A DNA stretch of 64,000 nt from Terribacillus halophilus (GTDB lineage: Bacteria; Bacillota; Bacilli; Bacillales; Amphibacillaceae): positions 372,001 to 436,000 of the forward strand of contig NZ_FMZB01000001.1 in the NCBI RefSeq assembly GCF_900101385.1, written 5' to 3'. This document shows positions 26,129 through 34,365 of this stretch, piece by piece. The position numbers and the translations under genes are program-made. Each line of letters begins with the position of its first letter. Position 1 is the first letter of the stretch. The notes below the pieces were generated by a model that saw only the letters and a list, made by a program, of their open reading frames with translations, made no database searches and was not told the origin of the DNA.

Positions 26129-26485
26129 ATGGATGAACAGCTGCAAGTGAAGGAGACAATCCTGCAATTGGAGAAATCATTGCTCGAAGATGAGACGAGA
26201 ACGTCGATAGCCGCTGTCAGCAGTTTACTGACAGATGACTTCCTGGAGCATGGATCCTCGGGTCGATCATTCGGCAAAGCAGATATTGTGACGAATGGAT
26301 TGGATGCAGTCGAGTTGGATATCAGGGACTTCGATGTACGAATTCTGTCAGAAGATACGGTTCTGGCTACATTTCGAACATGTGACAAAGCATCAGGCCA
26401 AGAACAGCTGCGAAGCTCCATCTGGCGCTATCAGCCCGGCGGCTGGCGCATGCTTTTCCATCAAGGCACTCCGGCAGAAACATAA
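26129..26485 (+). CDS. DUF4440/NTF2-like protein
   Basis: A 118-residue soluble protein. The pattern of an N-terminal helix (LEKSLLEDETRTS), LTDDFLEHGSSGRSFGKADIV, and C-terminal strands ending IWRYQPGGWRMLFHQGTP is that of the SnoaL/DUF4440 branch of the NTF2-like fold. Members bind small hydrophobic ligands or act as small enzymes, but no function can be assigned. The start follows GAGGCGAGTCGAG. It is monocistronic, with its own terminator. Confidence 0.75.
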   Translation: MDEQLQVKETILQLEKSLLEDETRTSIAAVSSLLTDDFLEHGSSGRSFGKADIVTNGLDAVELDIRDFDVRILSEDTVLATFRTCDKASGQEQLRSSIWRYQPGGWRMLFHQGTPAET

Positions 26486-26518
26486 AAAGGCGGCTGCATA
26501 AAGCAGACCGCCTTTTAT
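26485..26518 (+). terminator. Terminator of the DUF4440 gene
   Basis: AAAAGGCGG / CCGCCTTTT stem of nine pairs around a 14-nt loop. It is symmetrical, so it could also stop minus-strand transcription. Confidence 0.8.
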
Positions 26519-27158
26519 CATACAGCTGAAGAGGGGGAAAAGGTGACAGGCTTGTTCACCTTCCCTCCTGCAAAAACGTCCTGCACGAAATCTGCAGGTA
26601 TGGGAAGGTCAAACTCATGTTTTTATCTCCCCCCGAAAGAGCTACCCGCATAGATTCATCCCCTATCTCTTCTTTGGGTGACAGCCGTCCTCTTGCTGGA
26701 TATCCGGATTAATCATATTTCCTTCTTCAGTTATTCCTCCCTTCCTTTCTGGTACCATCCATGATGGTTATTCAAATCTCCCGAAATCAGACCAGGCGAC
26801 ATGACGCCAAGTAGGAAATGTGTCTGTTTGAGTGGGGCTTCGCAAATGCTTGAAAAGAGTCCCGTAATAGTGCAGAGACGAATCCATTGTCCATATTGAC
26901 ATAAACAGTAGGTAGACTTGTTGGTGGCTGCTGGTATTTCCATCATCATATGGCGGAATGAGAATAGACGCCTAAAACACTAAGAAAAGGGTATGACTAG
27001 GAACAGTACCGTTCCACTATCGGACATGCCCTAATGGGAATAAATTCTTTAGGGTCCGAGTACCTATATTTGGGATGGATATGGATGGATTCGCGTGCTG
27101 CCCATATTTCCCGATGATAGTGTCTTGAATTCAGAGAAAGAAAATGTTTGACTGTTTT
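26519..27158. other. 640-bp gene-poor region with a long hairpin
   Basis: I find no convincing gene here. A strong hairpin joins 26558-26572 (ACCTTCCC-t-CCTGCA) to 26593-26609 (TGCAGG-tat-GGGAAGGT). A second hairpin at 26541-26560 (GGTGA...TCACC) would act as a terminator for minus-strand transcripts because CTTTTCCCCC follows on that strand. Short open stretches on the minus strand (e.g. 26731-26949) lack a recognisable family and use several frames. They may be coding debris or a structured RNA. Another small inverted repeat, GAACAGTACCGTTC, is at 27001-27014. Confidence 0.4.
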
Positions 27159-27201
27159 TAGTTTAGGGTATAAACTATGTTGGTATAGGGGGTAAACTAT
27201 A
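27159..27201 (+). promoter_or_regulatory. Candidate MarR operators before the regulator/exporter operon
   Basis: TAGTTTA-GGGTA-TAAACTA (27159-27177) is a perfect 7-bp inverted repeat. A related element, TATAG-GGGGTAAA-CTATA, follows at 27184-27201 and covers the ribosome binding site. Both share GGGTAWAAACTAT-like half-sites. The layout suggests autorepression. Confidence 0.6.
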
Positions 27202-27651
27202 TTGAGTAAATTGAAAGAGGCAATCGATCTTTTTAATGAGGTGTCCTTCATGGCAACCGAAATATTCCATAAAAAGGGCGCTGCATATGAAGTGTTCAAT
27301 CAGATTTCGCCCCAGCAAGTCAGTTTGATCAAAATATTGAGCTTGTCGGGCGCTTCCTCACCTGGTCATCTGGCGATGGTACAGCAAGTACATAAGAGTG
27401 CGATTTCCAACCGTTTGAAAAAGCTGCTGGAAAAGGGCTGGGTGGAATGGGTCGACTCTGATGGGGATAAGCGAACGAAGCTTGTGCAAATTACAGAAGA
27501 CGGGGAAAAAATTCTGAGGAAAGCCGAGGAGAGCATTTATGATCGCTTCTGCGGGCTTTTCGAGCATATCAAGGATGAAGATGTAGAGACGTTCATCCGG
27601 ATATTCACGGATGTAAAAAATCAGCTAAAAAAAGGGGAGAAGGAAAATTGA
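27202..27651 (+). CDS. MarR-family transcriptional regulator
   Basis: A 149-residue protein with the MarR winged helix: a recognition helix in QVHKSAISNRLKKLLEKGWVEWV (about 64-86) and the wing in DSDGDKRTKLVQITEDG. The start is a TTG at 27202 with AGGGGG seven bases upstream. Its stop overlaps the TTG of the exporter gene (TTGA), so the two are co-translated. It probably represses the pair and is released by a substrate of the exporter. Confidence 0.88.
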   Translation: MSKLKEAIDLFNEVSFMATEIFHKKGAAYEVFNQISPQQVSLIKILSLSGASSPGHLAMVQQVHKSAISNRLKKLLEKGWVEWVDSDGDKRTKLVQITEDGEKILRKAEESIYDRFCGLFEHIKDEDVETFIRIFTDVKNQLKKGEKEN

Positions 27652-30302
27652 GGACAATCATTCGTTTCAAATGGGTCATTGCGCTTGCGGTTATATTGAT
27701 CGCGGTTGGATTGACGGTCTTTTCACCGAATCTGACCCAGTTGGCATCCGATAAAGGGCAGACACAGCTGCCGGAAGATGCCATATCCATCCGCGCGAGC
27801 GAGATTTTGGAGGATGCCGGGGAAAATAGCAATAGCATCAGCGTCGTTTTCGAACTCGATGAAGCGCTGAATCAGGACAGTGAAGACATGATTCAGGGTG
27901 TCATCGATAAAGTGGAAAAAATCGATGGTGTGAATGAAATCACGACGCCGCTGACGGATAATCAAGACATCCAGGATCAGATGACGTCTGAAGACAAAAA
28001 GACAGTCATGATGCCTGTGACAGTCGATGGCTCGGATGCAGAAGTGGAAAGGATTGCAGATGAAATCTATGATGCAGTACCTGAAGATACAACTGCATAT
28101 GTGACAGGTGCATCTTTGATCAACCAAGATTTCGCCAATACATCGGAAGAAGGTTTGAAAAAGACAGAGTTGATCACGGTATTTATTATCGTAGCATTGC
28201 TTTTGATCGTCTTCCGTTCCATCGTGACACCATTCGTTCCTTTGATCACAGTAGGGATTACATACTTGATCAGTCAGGGGATACTAGCCATTTTGGTGGA
28301 TACAATGGACTTTCCGATTTCGACGTTCACCCAGACATTCCTGGTGGCGATTCTGTTCGGCATAGGTACGGACTATTGTATCCTGCTGCTCAGTCGCTTC
28401 CGGGAGGAGCTGGCTAATGGTCATGACAAAGTGGAAGCCACGGTTACCGCATACCGGACAGCGGGACGTACATTATTTATCAGTGCGATTGCTGTTTTTG
28501 TCGGCTTTGCTTCGATTTTCTTTGCGAAGTTCGCCATCTTCCAATCGGCAGTTGGGGTGGCTGTCGGTGTTGCGGTACTGTTGGTCGTCCTTGTGACGGT
28601 TTTGCCGCTGTTCATGGTGACACTGGGGGAGAAACTGTTCTGGCCATCCAAACAGGCCGCTTCGCATGGTGACAATAAACTATGGCATTTCCTTGGCCGC
28701 CATTCCGTAGCAAGACCAGTGCTGTTCCTGGCGATAACTGCCGTCATTACCGTACCATTCGTACTTACGTATGATGAACAAGTTTCCTTCAACTCCACGG
28801 AGGAAATCAGCAGTGATTATGACAGCATCAAAGGGTTGAATGCTATCGGGGATGCGATCGGAAAAGGGGAAGCAATGCCGATACAGATCGTCATCAATGA
28901 TGATGAAAACCTGACAACGGCAAACACGCTACCATATCTCGATAATTTGAGTGATGCAATCACCAAGATTGACGGAGTGGAAAAAGTCCGGACAGCAACA
29001 CAGCCTACAGGGGAAAAAATCGATGATCTATATGTGGATACGCAAACCGGTCAAATTGCCGATGGTATCCATGATGCAGTCGATGGAATCAGTGATGTGC
29101 AGGACGGTCTGACGCAAGTGCAGGATGGACTGAATCAGATTTCCGGTCAGGCTGGAAATACAGGCTCATCAAGCGGTGGTGGACTATCTGATGCAACAGA
29201 AGGTCTAGGACAAGTCAATACAGCATTACAGCAAGTGACTGGTCAGTTGCAGCAAACCGGCAATGTCCAGCAGGCATCAGCCCAACTGGCGGGTATCAGC
29301 GAGCAGCTGACGCAGATTCAATCAGGTCTGGAACAAGCTGATACACAATTGCAAGGGCAGCAAGAGCAAGTTGGTACACTGACTCAAACGCTGCAGCAGC
29401 TTGCCGATGGTGTCGGATCGGCAAACGAAGGACTGACGCAAGTTTCTGACGGATTGCAGACAGCATCGGATACATTGCGTGACATCAGCGATAGCGAGAC
29501 TGTCCGTGATACTGGTATGTATATTCCAGAAGATGCCTTGGAGGGTGATTTCCAGGAGAGCATCGATACGTATGCGTTCCGCGATGGGGAAGGTGTCACA
29601 ATTGATGTCGTATTGGATTCCGATCCATATTCCGAGGAAGCGATTCAAACACTGCAAACCATTAAAGACCGTGTGGATGCGGAAGTGAAGGATACACCAT
29701 ATGAAAATGCTGAAATCGTCTATGGCGGCGTAACAAGTACCAACGCTGACTTGGAAGATCTATCCACAACCGATCTTTCCCGCACGATGGTCATCATGAT
29801 GATCGGATTATTCATCATCCTGACAGTGCTATTTCGTTCCATGGTCATTCCGGCGTATATGATCGGGTCCTTGCTGCTTACCTACTATACTGCGATTTCT
29901 ATCACCGAGTTGATTTTCGTCAATGGTTTGGATTACGCAGGAGTGAGTTGGGCTGTGCCATTCTTCAGCTTCGTGATCCTGATTTCGCTTGGTGTGGACT
30001 ATTCGATCTTCCTGCTTGATCGTTTTACCGAAGAAGCGCGTGATGATTTGCAGGCAGGCATGGTTCATTCGATGAAGAAAATGGGCGGTGTCATCATCAC
30101 TGCGGCGATCATCCTGGCGGGTACGTTTGCTGCTATGATGCCATCTGGCGTCCTGACGCTGCTGGAGGTCGCGACTGTCATCATCATCGGCCTGCTATTG
30201 TATGGTCTGGTGATTCTGCCGCTGCTCATACCGGCAATCGCTACTACTCTTGGTGAGCTGAACTGGTGGCCGTTCAAACGGAAAAGAAGAGAAGAAGAAT
30301 AA
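27648..30302 (+). CDS. MMPL/RND-superfamily exporter (YdfJ-like)
   Basis: An 884-residue transporter with a duplicated MMPL half-unit. Each half has a large extracytoplasmic domain and a block of membrane helices with a GTDYCILLLSRF (about 242) or GVDYSIFLLDRF (about 783) motif that carries the proton-relay Asp. Between the halves, residues about 470-620 form a Gln/Gly/Asp-rich helical region with repeated DGLxQVxDGL-like heptads and a Gly/Ser linker. Such pumps export lipids or hydrophobic compounds. The start is TTG at 27648, coupled to the MarR gene. Substrate unknown. Confidence 0.88.
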   Translation: MRTIIRFKWVIALAVILIAVGLTVFSPNLTQLASDKGQTQLPEDAISIRASEILEDAGENSNSISVVFELDEALNQDSEDMIQGVIDKVEKIDGVNEITTPLTDNQDIQDQMTSEDKKTVMMPVTVDGSDAEVERIADEIYDAVPEDTTAYVTGASLINQDFANTSEEGLKKTELITVFIIVALLLIVFRSIVTPFVPLITVGITYLISQGILAILVDTMDFPISTFTQTFLVAILFGIGTDYCILLLSRFREELANGHDKVEATVTAYRTAGRTLFISAIAVFVGFASIFFAKFAIFQSAVGVAVGVAVLLVVLVTVLPLFMVTLGEKLFWPSKQAASHGDNKLWHFLGRHSVARPVLFLAITAVITVPFVLTYDEQVSFNSTEEISSDYDSIKGLNAIGDAIGKGEAMPIQIVINDDENLTTANTLPYLDNLSDAITKIDGVEKVRTATQPTGEKIDDLYVDTQTGQIADGIHDAVDGISDVQDGLTQVQDGLNQISGQAGNTGSSSGGGLSDATEGLGQVNTALQQVTGQLQQTGNVQQASAQLAGISEQLTQIQSGLEQADTQLQGQQEQVGTLTQTLQQLADGVGSANEGLTQVSDGLQTASDTLRDISDSETVRDTGMYIPEDALEGDFQESIDTYAFRDGEGVTIDVVLDSDPYSEEAIQTLQTIKDRVDAEVKDTPYENAEIVYGGVTSTNADLEDLSTTDLSRTMVIMMIGLFIILTVLFRSMVIPAYMIGSLLLTYYTAISITELIFVNGLDYAGVSWAVPFFSFVILISLGVDYSIFLLDRFTEEARDDLQAGMVHSMKKMGGVIITAAIILAGTFAAMMPSGVLTLLEVATVIIIGLLLYGLVILPLLIPAIATTLGELNWWPFKRKRREEE

Positions 30303-30308
30303 ATCAAG

Positions 30309-30338
30309 GGAGTGCGCCTTTGGCGTGCTCCTTTTTTC
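30309..30338 (+). terminator. Terminator of the MarR-MMPL operon
   Basis: GGAGTGCGCC pairs with GGCGTGCTCC (two wobble pairs) around TTT, followed by six T residues. Confidence 0.85.
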
Positions 30339-30394
30339 TATGGACAAGTTTTCCATCCGAACTGCATATAGTAGCAAGGAATGGAGGTTTGCTG

Positions 30395-30805
30395 ATGAAA
30401 CGAAACCTTGGATTGCGACTCGTCCTGGCTGGGACGATGGTGATAGCTGGTCTGCTCTTTTTTTTCACCGATCGGTCCACCCATCCTATTCCGTACAATG
30501 AAGTCCATGAAGAAATGATCCGTCATGCATTGGAAGAAGTGAACGCTACAGCTGTCGAGGAACTGGCTGTTTATGATACGTATGAAGTAATGGGTGTAGG
30601 GTTTCAGCCTGAAGGCACTATTCGTTTGCACATCCGGAATGAGGAGGCTGAAGTCGATCATCGGATGCAACCCGTCTGGGAAGAAGTGAAAGGCGAGGCG
30701 GCTGATGTTCTGGAAGCGCATGACTTGGAAGATGACATCAATCGGGAGATCGAACTGGAGATCAGTCTGATCGGACCGGAGGGAACGGTTTTGCACACGC
30801 ACTGA
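30395..30805 (+). CDS. Membrane-anchored hypothetical protein
   Basis: A 136-residue protein with one N-terminal membrane segment (LRLVLAGTMVIAGLLFFFT, about 6-25) and an acidic extracytoplasmic domain rich in Glu and His. The anchor has no lipobox Cys, so it is an uncleaved or signal-peptidase I type anchor. The ATG at 30395 follows AATGGAGGTTTGCTG; an upstream in-frame extension reads back through the preceding terminator and is discarded. I recognise no family. Confidence 0.7.
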   Translation: MKRNLGLRLVLAGTMVIAGLLFFFTDRSTHPIPYNEVHEEMIRHALEEVNATAVEELAVYDTYEVMGVGFQPEGTIRLHIRNEEAEVDHRMQPVWEEVKGEAADVLEAHDLEDDINREIELEISLIGPEGTVLHTH

Positions 30806-30822
30806 GCATGCTTTTCTCTTTT

Positions 30823-30848
30823 GCTTAAAGTACGTACCTAGCGGGTAT
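30823..30848 (+). promoter_or_regulatory. Candidate sigma-B promoter
   Basis: GCTTAA (30823-30828), a 14-bp spacer and GGGTAT (30843-30848) match the Bacillus general-stress consensus GTTTAA-N12-14-GGGTAT with one mismatch, 35 bp before the start at 30883. Confidence 0.5.
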
Positions 30849-30882
30849 ATAAAAGCAAGACCAATTGGAAGGAGTGAGGCGT

Positions 30883-31083
30883 ATGAAGGTAGCAGGCTAT
30901 TTCGGATTCTTTATCCTGGCGCTTGTCCTCCTGCTGATCTATGTGTTCACTACCAATACCCTATTTCTTCTGCTCACTATTTTATCTGGTGTGGCAGGGG
31001 CATTTTTCTTATTCCGTGAATTGCGAACGAGAGAAAAGAAAGAACCAAGAGAAAGGGACTATAATCGAAAGAGGAGATCATGA
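30883..31083 (+). CDS. Small two-helix membrane protein
   Basis: A 66-residue protein with two adjacent hydrophobic helices (about 4-24 and 26-46) and a very basic tail (RTREKKEPRERDYNRKRRS). The ATG at 30883 follows GGAAGGAGTGAGGC. The stop overlaps the alpha/beta hydrolase start as ATGA. Similar small proteins often accompany stress hydrolases, but no function is known. Confidence 0.75.
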   Translation: MKVAGYFGFFILALVLLLIYVFTTNTLFLLLTILSGVAGAFFLFRELRTREKKEPRERDYNRKRRS

Positions 31084-31889
31084 TGGGACATGTAATCCAA
31101 ACAGAATCAGGATATAACGTATTTGCAGAGGACATCGGTACTGGTATTCCCGTCGTCTTCCTGCATGGGTGGCCGGTCAGCCATAAGATGTTCGAGTACC
31201 AGATGAATGAGCTGCCAAAACACGGCTTTCGCTTCATCGGCATCGATCTGCTTGGTTTTGGGAAATCAGACAAACCATGGAACAGCTACACATATGATAT
31301 GCAGGCAGAAGCTGTACATCATGTCGTTGCGTTTTTGGGACTGGAACATTTCGTTTTGGCTGGTTTTTCCATGGGCGGACCGATCGCCATCCGGTATATG
31401 AATAAATACGGTCTTGCCAAAGTGGACAAACTACTTCTGATGGCTGCAGCGGCACCTGTTTTCACGCAGCGTGATGCTTATCCTTTCGGTATGAAAAAAG
31501 AAGAAGCGGATGATATGATCAAGCAAATCCAAGCAGATCGTCCGAATGCACTGCAGGATTTCGGTGATATGTTCTTCGCCCAAGAACACTCCAACCCCTT
31601 CAAGCAATGGTTCTTCCATCTCGGACTGGAAGCAAGCGGCCATGGAACGATCCAGGCGATGGAAGCGCTCCGTGATGAGGATCTTCGCGATGAGCTGGCA
31701 CAGATCAGTACCCTGACCTATATTTTCCATGGACAAAAAGATGAAATTTGTCCATTCGATTTCGCTAAAGAAATTACCGGTGGCATCGTCAATTCGACTG
31801 TGATTCCTTTCGCGGACAGCGGACACGGTCTTATGTTCGATGAAAAAGAAAAATTCAATCAGGAACTACTGCGTGTATTGCAAAGTTAA
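31080..31889 (+). CDS. Alpha/beta hydrolase, chloroperoxidase-like
   Basis: A 269-residue alpha/beta-fold hydrolase. The oxyanion motif HGWPVS is near residue 24, the nucleophile Ser97 in GFSMGG, an acidic residue near 222 (GQKDEICP) and the catalytic His249 in SGHGLMF. The arrangement resembles non-haem chloroperoxidase/esterase proteins such as B. subtilis YdjP. The physiological substrate is unknown. It is co-translated with the small membrane protein and may be stress-induced through the sigma-B-like promoter upstream. Confidence 0.85.
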   Translation: MMGHVIQTESGYNVFAEDIGTGIPVVFLHGWPVSHKMFEYQMNELPKHGFRFIGIDLLGFGKSDKPWNSYTYDMQAEAVHHVVAFLGLEHFVLAGFSMGGPIAIRYMNKYGLAKVDKLLLMAAAAPVFTQRDAYPFGMKKEEADDMIKQIQADRPNALQDFGDMFFAQEHSNPFKQWFFHLGLEASGHGTIQAMEALRDEDLRDELAQISTLTYIFHGQKDEICPFDFAKEITGGIVNSTVIPFADSGHGLMFDEKEKFNQELLRVLQS

Positions 31890-31894
31890 TGGGA

Positions 31895-31930
31895 ACAAAT
31901 AGAGTTGACGGTTTGTCAGCTCTATTTGTC
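31895..31930 (+). terminator. Terminator of the alpha/beta hydrolase gene
   Basis: ACAAATAGAG-TTGAC pairs with GTCAG-CTCTATTTGT around GGTTT. The T-run is poor, but the stem is long. Confidence 0.6.
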
Positions 31931-31949
31931 ATGAGCAGGAGGAAATCAA

Positions 31950-32858
31950 ATGAATGATATTGTTACGTTTACTGGGATAGCGGTTGTCCTTATCCTCGTT
32001 GGGATTGCTGTTTTTTATAACACAGGCGCACGTAAACGTCCAATGCAGAATCCCGATCGTCATCGGGAGCAGCTAAAACTGCAATGGGATACGCTGAAAG
32101 TCAGACCGACGGCATTGGTGGATGAAGAACATATCGAAAGACTGAAAAAGGCATTGGACTTGGAGTATTTGGTAAAGGTCAACGATGCGTTCCGCCAGGA
32201 GCATTATGATTGGAGCCAAAAAAAAATCAACACGCATTTCCGCGGGTTATTCCGCTTCTTCATGCTAGCCTCCATCTTCCGCAGCAAGGAATTATTCGAT
32301 AAGGATATTCACCGTTTATGGGAAGTGATGCGTCAATTCGAGGAAGAATACAAGGCATTTTGTATGCGATTTTTCGATGGGGAAATCACAGAGGATAGTT
32401 CAGAACGAGGAGAACGCCATGCTGAGGAAAGAGAACGGTTTGAGATCAAGTATCTGCTGCTGTTTCAGTTGGGGGAGCGTACACCGATGAACTGGGGTGA
32501 ATTTTTCCAGTATGGTGACGGAAGGCAGTTCATTGATTACATCCAGATGCACGATATGGAGGAAGTGAAACGGGAATATATGGCGGATAATATCACTCCT
32601 GATGCAGAGAGGACATTCGAGAATCTGTATCACCATATCAAGTGGGGGATGGAAGCTGACCCTGAAGAGCTTCGTAATTACCAACCTGGTCCGGAGGGAA
32701 GTAAAGAGGATAAAGAGATGGATATGAGTATTCTTTACTTCCTCTATATCAGGGACGAGGCAACGGATGAGGAAAAACAAACATTGTCCTTGTACACTGG
32801 TAAAGGCAGCGGGTTTTATGCTACCAATGAATCCTTTGGTAAAATGCAAAAGAATTAG
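31950..32858 (+). CDS. Hypothetical protein with one N-terminal membrane helix
   Basis: A 302-residue protein: an N-terminal membrane helix (IVTFTGIAVVLILVGIAVFY, about 4-23), then a soluble, highly charged, mostly helical domain facing the cytoplasm by the positive-inside rule (ARKRPMQNPDRHREQ after the helix). It is rich in Glu, Arg and aromatic residues. No motif is recognised. The RBS is GCAGGAGGAAATC. A decayed repeat begins immediately after its stop codon. Confidence 0.75.
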   Translation: MNDIVTFTGIAVVLILVGIAVFYNTGARKRPMQNPDRHREQLKLQWDTLKVRPTALVDEEHIERLKKALDLEYLVKVNDAFRQEHYDWSQKKINTHFRGLFRFFMLASIFRSKELFDKDIHRLWEVMRQFEEEYKAFCMRFFDGEITEDSSERGERHAEERERFEIKYLLLFQLGERTPMNWGEFFQYGDGRQFIDYIQMHDMEEVKREYMADNITPDAERTFENLYHHIKWGMEADPEELRNYQPGPEGSKEDKEMDMSILYFLYIRDEATDEEKQTLSLYTGKGSGFYATNESFGKMQKN

Positions 32859-33014
32859 AAAACCCGAACTGGGACGTGAATCTTGAAACAAAGATACGCG
32901 TAAGGTCGGAATTATTGACGTTCATCTATACTAGCGAATTGTTCTGTCGAAACGCTGCGCAGAAAATATGGTTCGTTTTTAAGCACAGCATGTTAGTTAT
33001 GTCCAACCCCCTTT
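32859..33014 (+). repeat. Degenerate copy of the MITE-like repeat
   Basis: Bases 32859-32909 are nearly identical to 51840-51892 of the complete repeat (shared GACGTGAATCTTGAAACAAA and AGATACGCGTAAG). Bases 32969-33014 match its right part (GTTCG-TTTTAAGCA, TTAGTTATGTCC). The ~110-bp GC-rich central module and the left terminal repeat are absent and the right end is mutated (GTCCAACCCC instead of GTCCCAGCCTC), so this is a decayed relative. Confidence 0.8.
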
Positions 33015-33077
33015 CTGTATTTTCATACTACCTTCAGCAGGCTGTGAATAAGCTAGTCCTGAAGGGAGGATCGGCTT

Positions 33078-33593
33078 ATGCGCCATCGAATGAAAATCAA
33101 GCCAAAGCATTTGGCAGTCCTATGTTTTCTTGTCATGCTGCTCCTTTGCCTATTTGCCCTCTTTCTGAAGAATGCTTCTCCCAACCAGGCCAAACGAGCT
33201 GTGGAACACTTTTATACCTTTGAGCAAAAAGGTGAATTTGCCTCTTCTTGGGGTTTGCTGCATAAGGATCTGCAGGCCCGCTTTCCTCGTAAAGATTATG
33301 TAACCGATCGTTCCCATGTGTTCATGAGTCATTTTGGGGCAGATACGTTCCAATTTAAAATCGAAGAGGGAGACAAAAAGCATAAATGGCGTGCAACACC
33401 AGATGGACCAACATACAAGGATGTTTACTCCTACACAGTCAAACAGAATTATGACGGGAAGTATGGCCGCTTCACCTTCGTGCAGTATGTCTATGTCACG
33501 AAGGTGGAGGGAGAATGGCGGATTCTCTGGGATTATCAAAATCAGAATGGACTCCCAGCCAGTTCTTTCCGCAGCAGCAAGTTGAATAGCTGA
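33078..33593 (+). CDS. Membrane-anchored hypothetical protein, NTF2-like domain possible
   Basis: A 171-residue protein with one N-terminal membrane helix (HLAVLCFLVMLLLCLFALFL, about 11-30), followed by an extracytoplasmic domain. The pattern AKRAVEHFYTFEQKGEFASSWGLLHKDLQ and the ending YVTKVEGEWRILWDY resembles NTF2-like/penicillin-binding accessory folds, which is a structural guess. The start follows GAAGGGAGGATCGGCTT. Its last 52 bases overlap the convergent hydrolase gene on the opposite strand. Confidence 0.75.
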   Translation: MRHRMKIKPKHLAVLCFLVMLLLCLFALFLKNASPNQAKRAVEHFYTFEQKGEFASSWGLLHKDLQARFPRKDYVTDRSHVFMSHFGADTFQFKIEEGDKKHKWRATPDGPTYKDVYSYTVKQNYDGKYGRFTFVQYVYVTKVEGEWRILWDYQNQNGLPASSFRSSKLNS

Positions 33594-34276
33594 GGGTGCT
33601 CCAATGGGAAGCCATGTCTGCTATTTGCAATCAGGAGACTTTTACAAAAGGGATGACAGTCGGCAAGTTTGGCTGCCGATCGTTTCATGATCGATTTCTC
33701 CTTTTCACCGACCGTAACAAGGACATTCGTTTTCGTATTTGGGAATTCGCTGGGGATGGAAAATTGCATATTTTCTTCAAGCATCTTGGTGAGTGCCAAA
33801 TAGGATATTTGCAAACTTTGTTGGTAATATGTTTCGAAATCTTCCGCTGGTATAGCGAGCGCACGGGCTTGCAAGGCTGAAAAGCTTCTGTTCTTGATCA
33901 GGGGATGCGTGCAACGGACTGCGTTCCGAATGATGCTTTTCGGTAAGGTACTGGGAATTGTAAGAGGACTGTTCAGCATGCTAAAACAAAAAAGCTCTGG
34001 TCGTTTGCTTACCATTCGCAAAGCAATTTGGGCGCCGATGGAAAATCCGATCAGTGCGACCTTTCCTTGGCCTGTATTCAGTTCTACCCAATGCAGCAAT
34101 TGGTTAGCCAGTCGTTCGATCGAAGCGTCCGCTGTGCCAAATTCCAACTCGGCAACCGCGCATTTGTAATCAGAAAAATGTGCTAGCTGTTTTTTCCACA
34201 TCCAGCCGCCGACTCCGCCTCCATGCAGAAAAAGCAGGGTATGCGGCTGCTGTTCGTTATAAATAGATACTTTCAT
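33542..34276 (-). CDS. Alpha/beta hydrolase
   Basis: A 244-residue alpha/beta-fold hydrolase: oxyanion-hole motif HGGGVGGWMW (about 17-26), nucleophile in GFSIGAQ (about Ser76), and a C-terminal His in SRHGFPLEHP. Substrate unknown. The ATG at 34276 preceded by GGAGGTGAGGAA is chosen over an in-frame upstream ATG at 34327. It runs convergently into the gene at 33078-33593 with a 52-bp overlap of coding ends, and there is no terminator between them. Confidence 0.82.
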   Translation of the reverse strand: MKVSIYNEQQPHTLLFLHGGGVGGWMWKKQLAHFSDYKCAVAELEFGTADASIERLANQLLHWVELNTGQGKVALIGFSIGAQIALRMVSKRPELFCFSMLNSPLTIPSTLPKSIIRNAVRCTHPLIKNRSFSALQARALAIPAEDFETYYQQSLQISYLALTKMLEENMQFSIPSEFPNTKTNVLVTVGEKEKSIMKRSAAKLADCHPFCKSLLIANSRHGFPLEHPQLFNLLLRKELAGSPF

Positions 34277-34365
34277 TTCCTCACCTCCATTTCTAAGTAT
34301 ACTGCAGTACTGACAATCTTTCTCCAAAGGCGTATGATGGAGGAAAAGAGAAATGGAGCGTTAAG

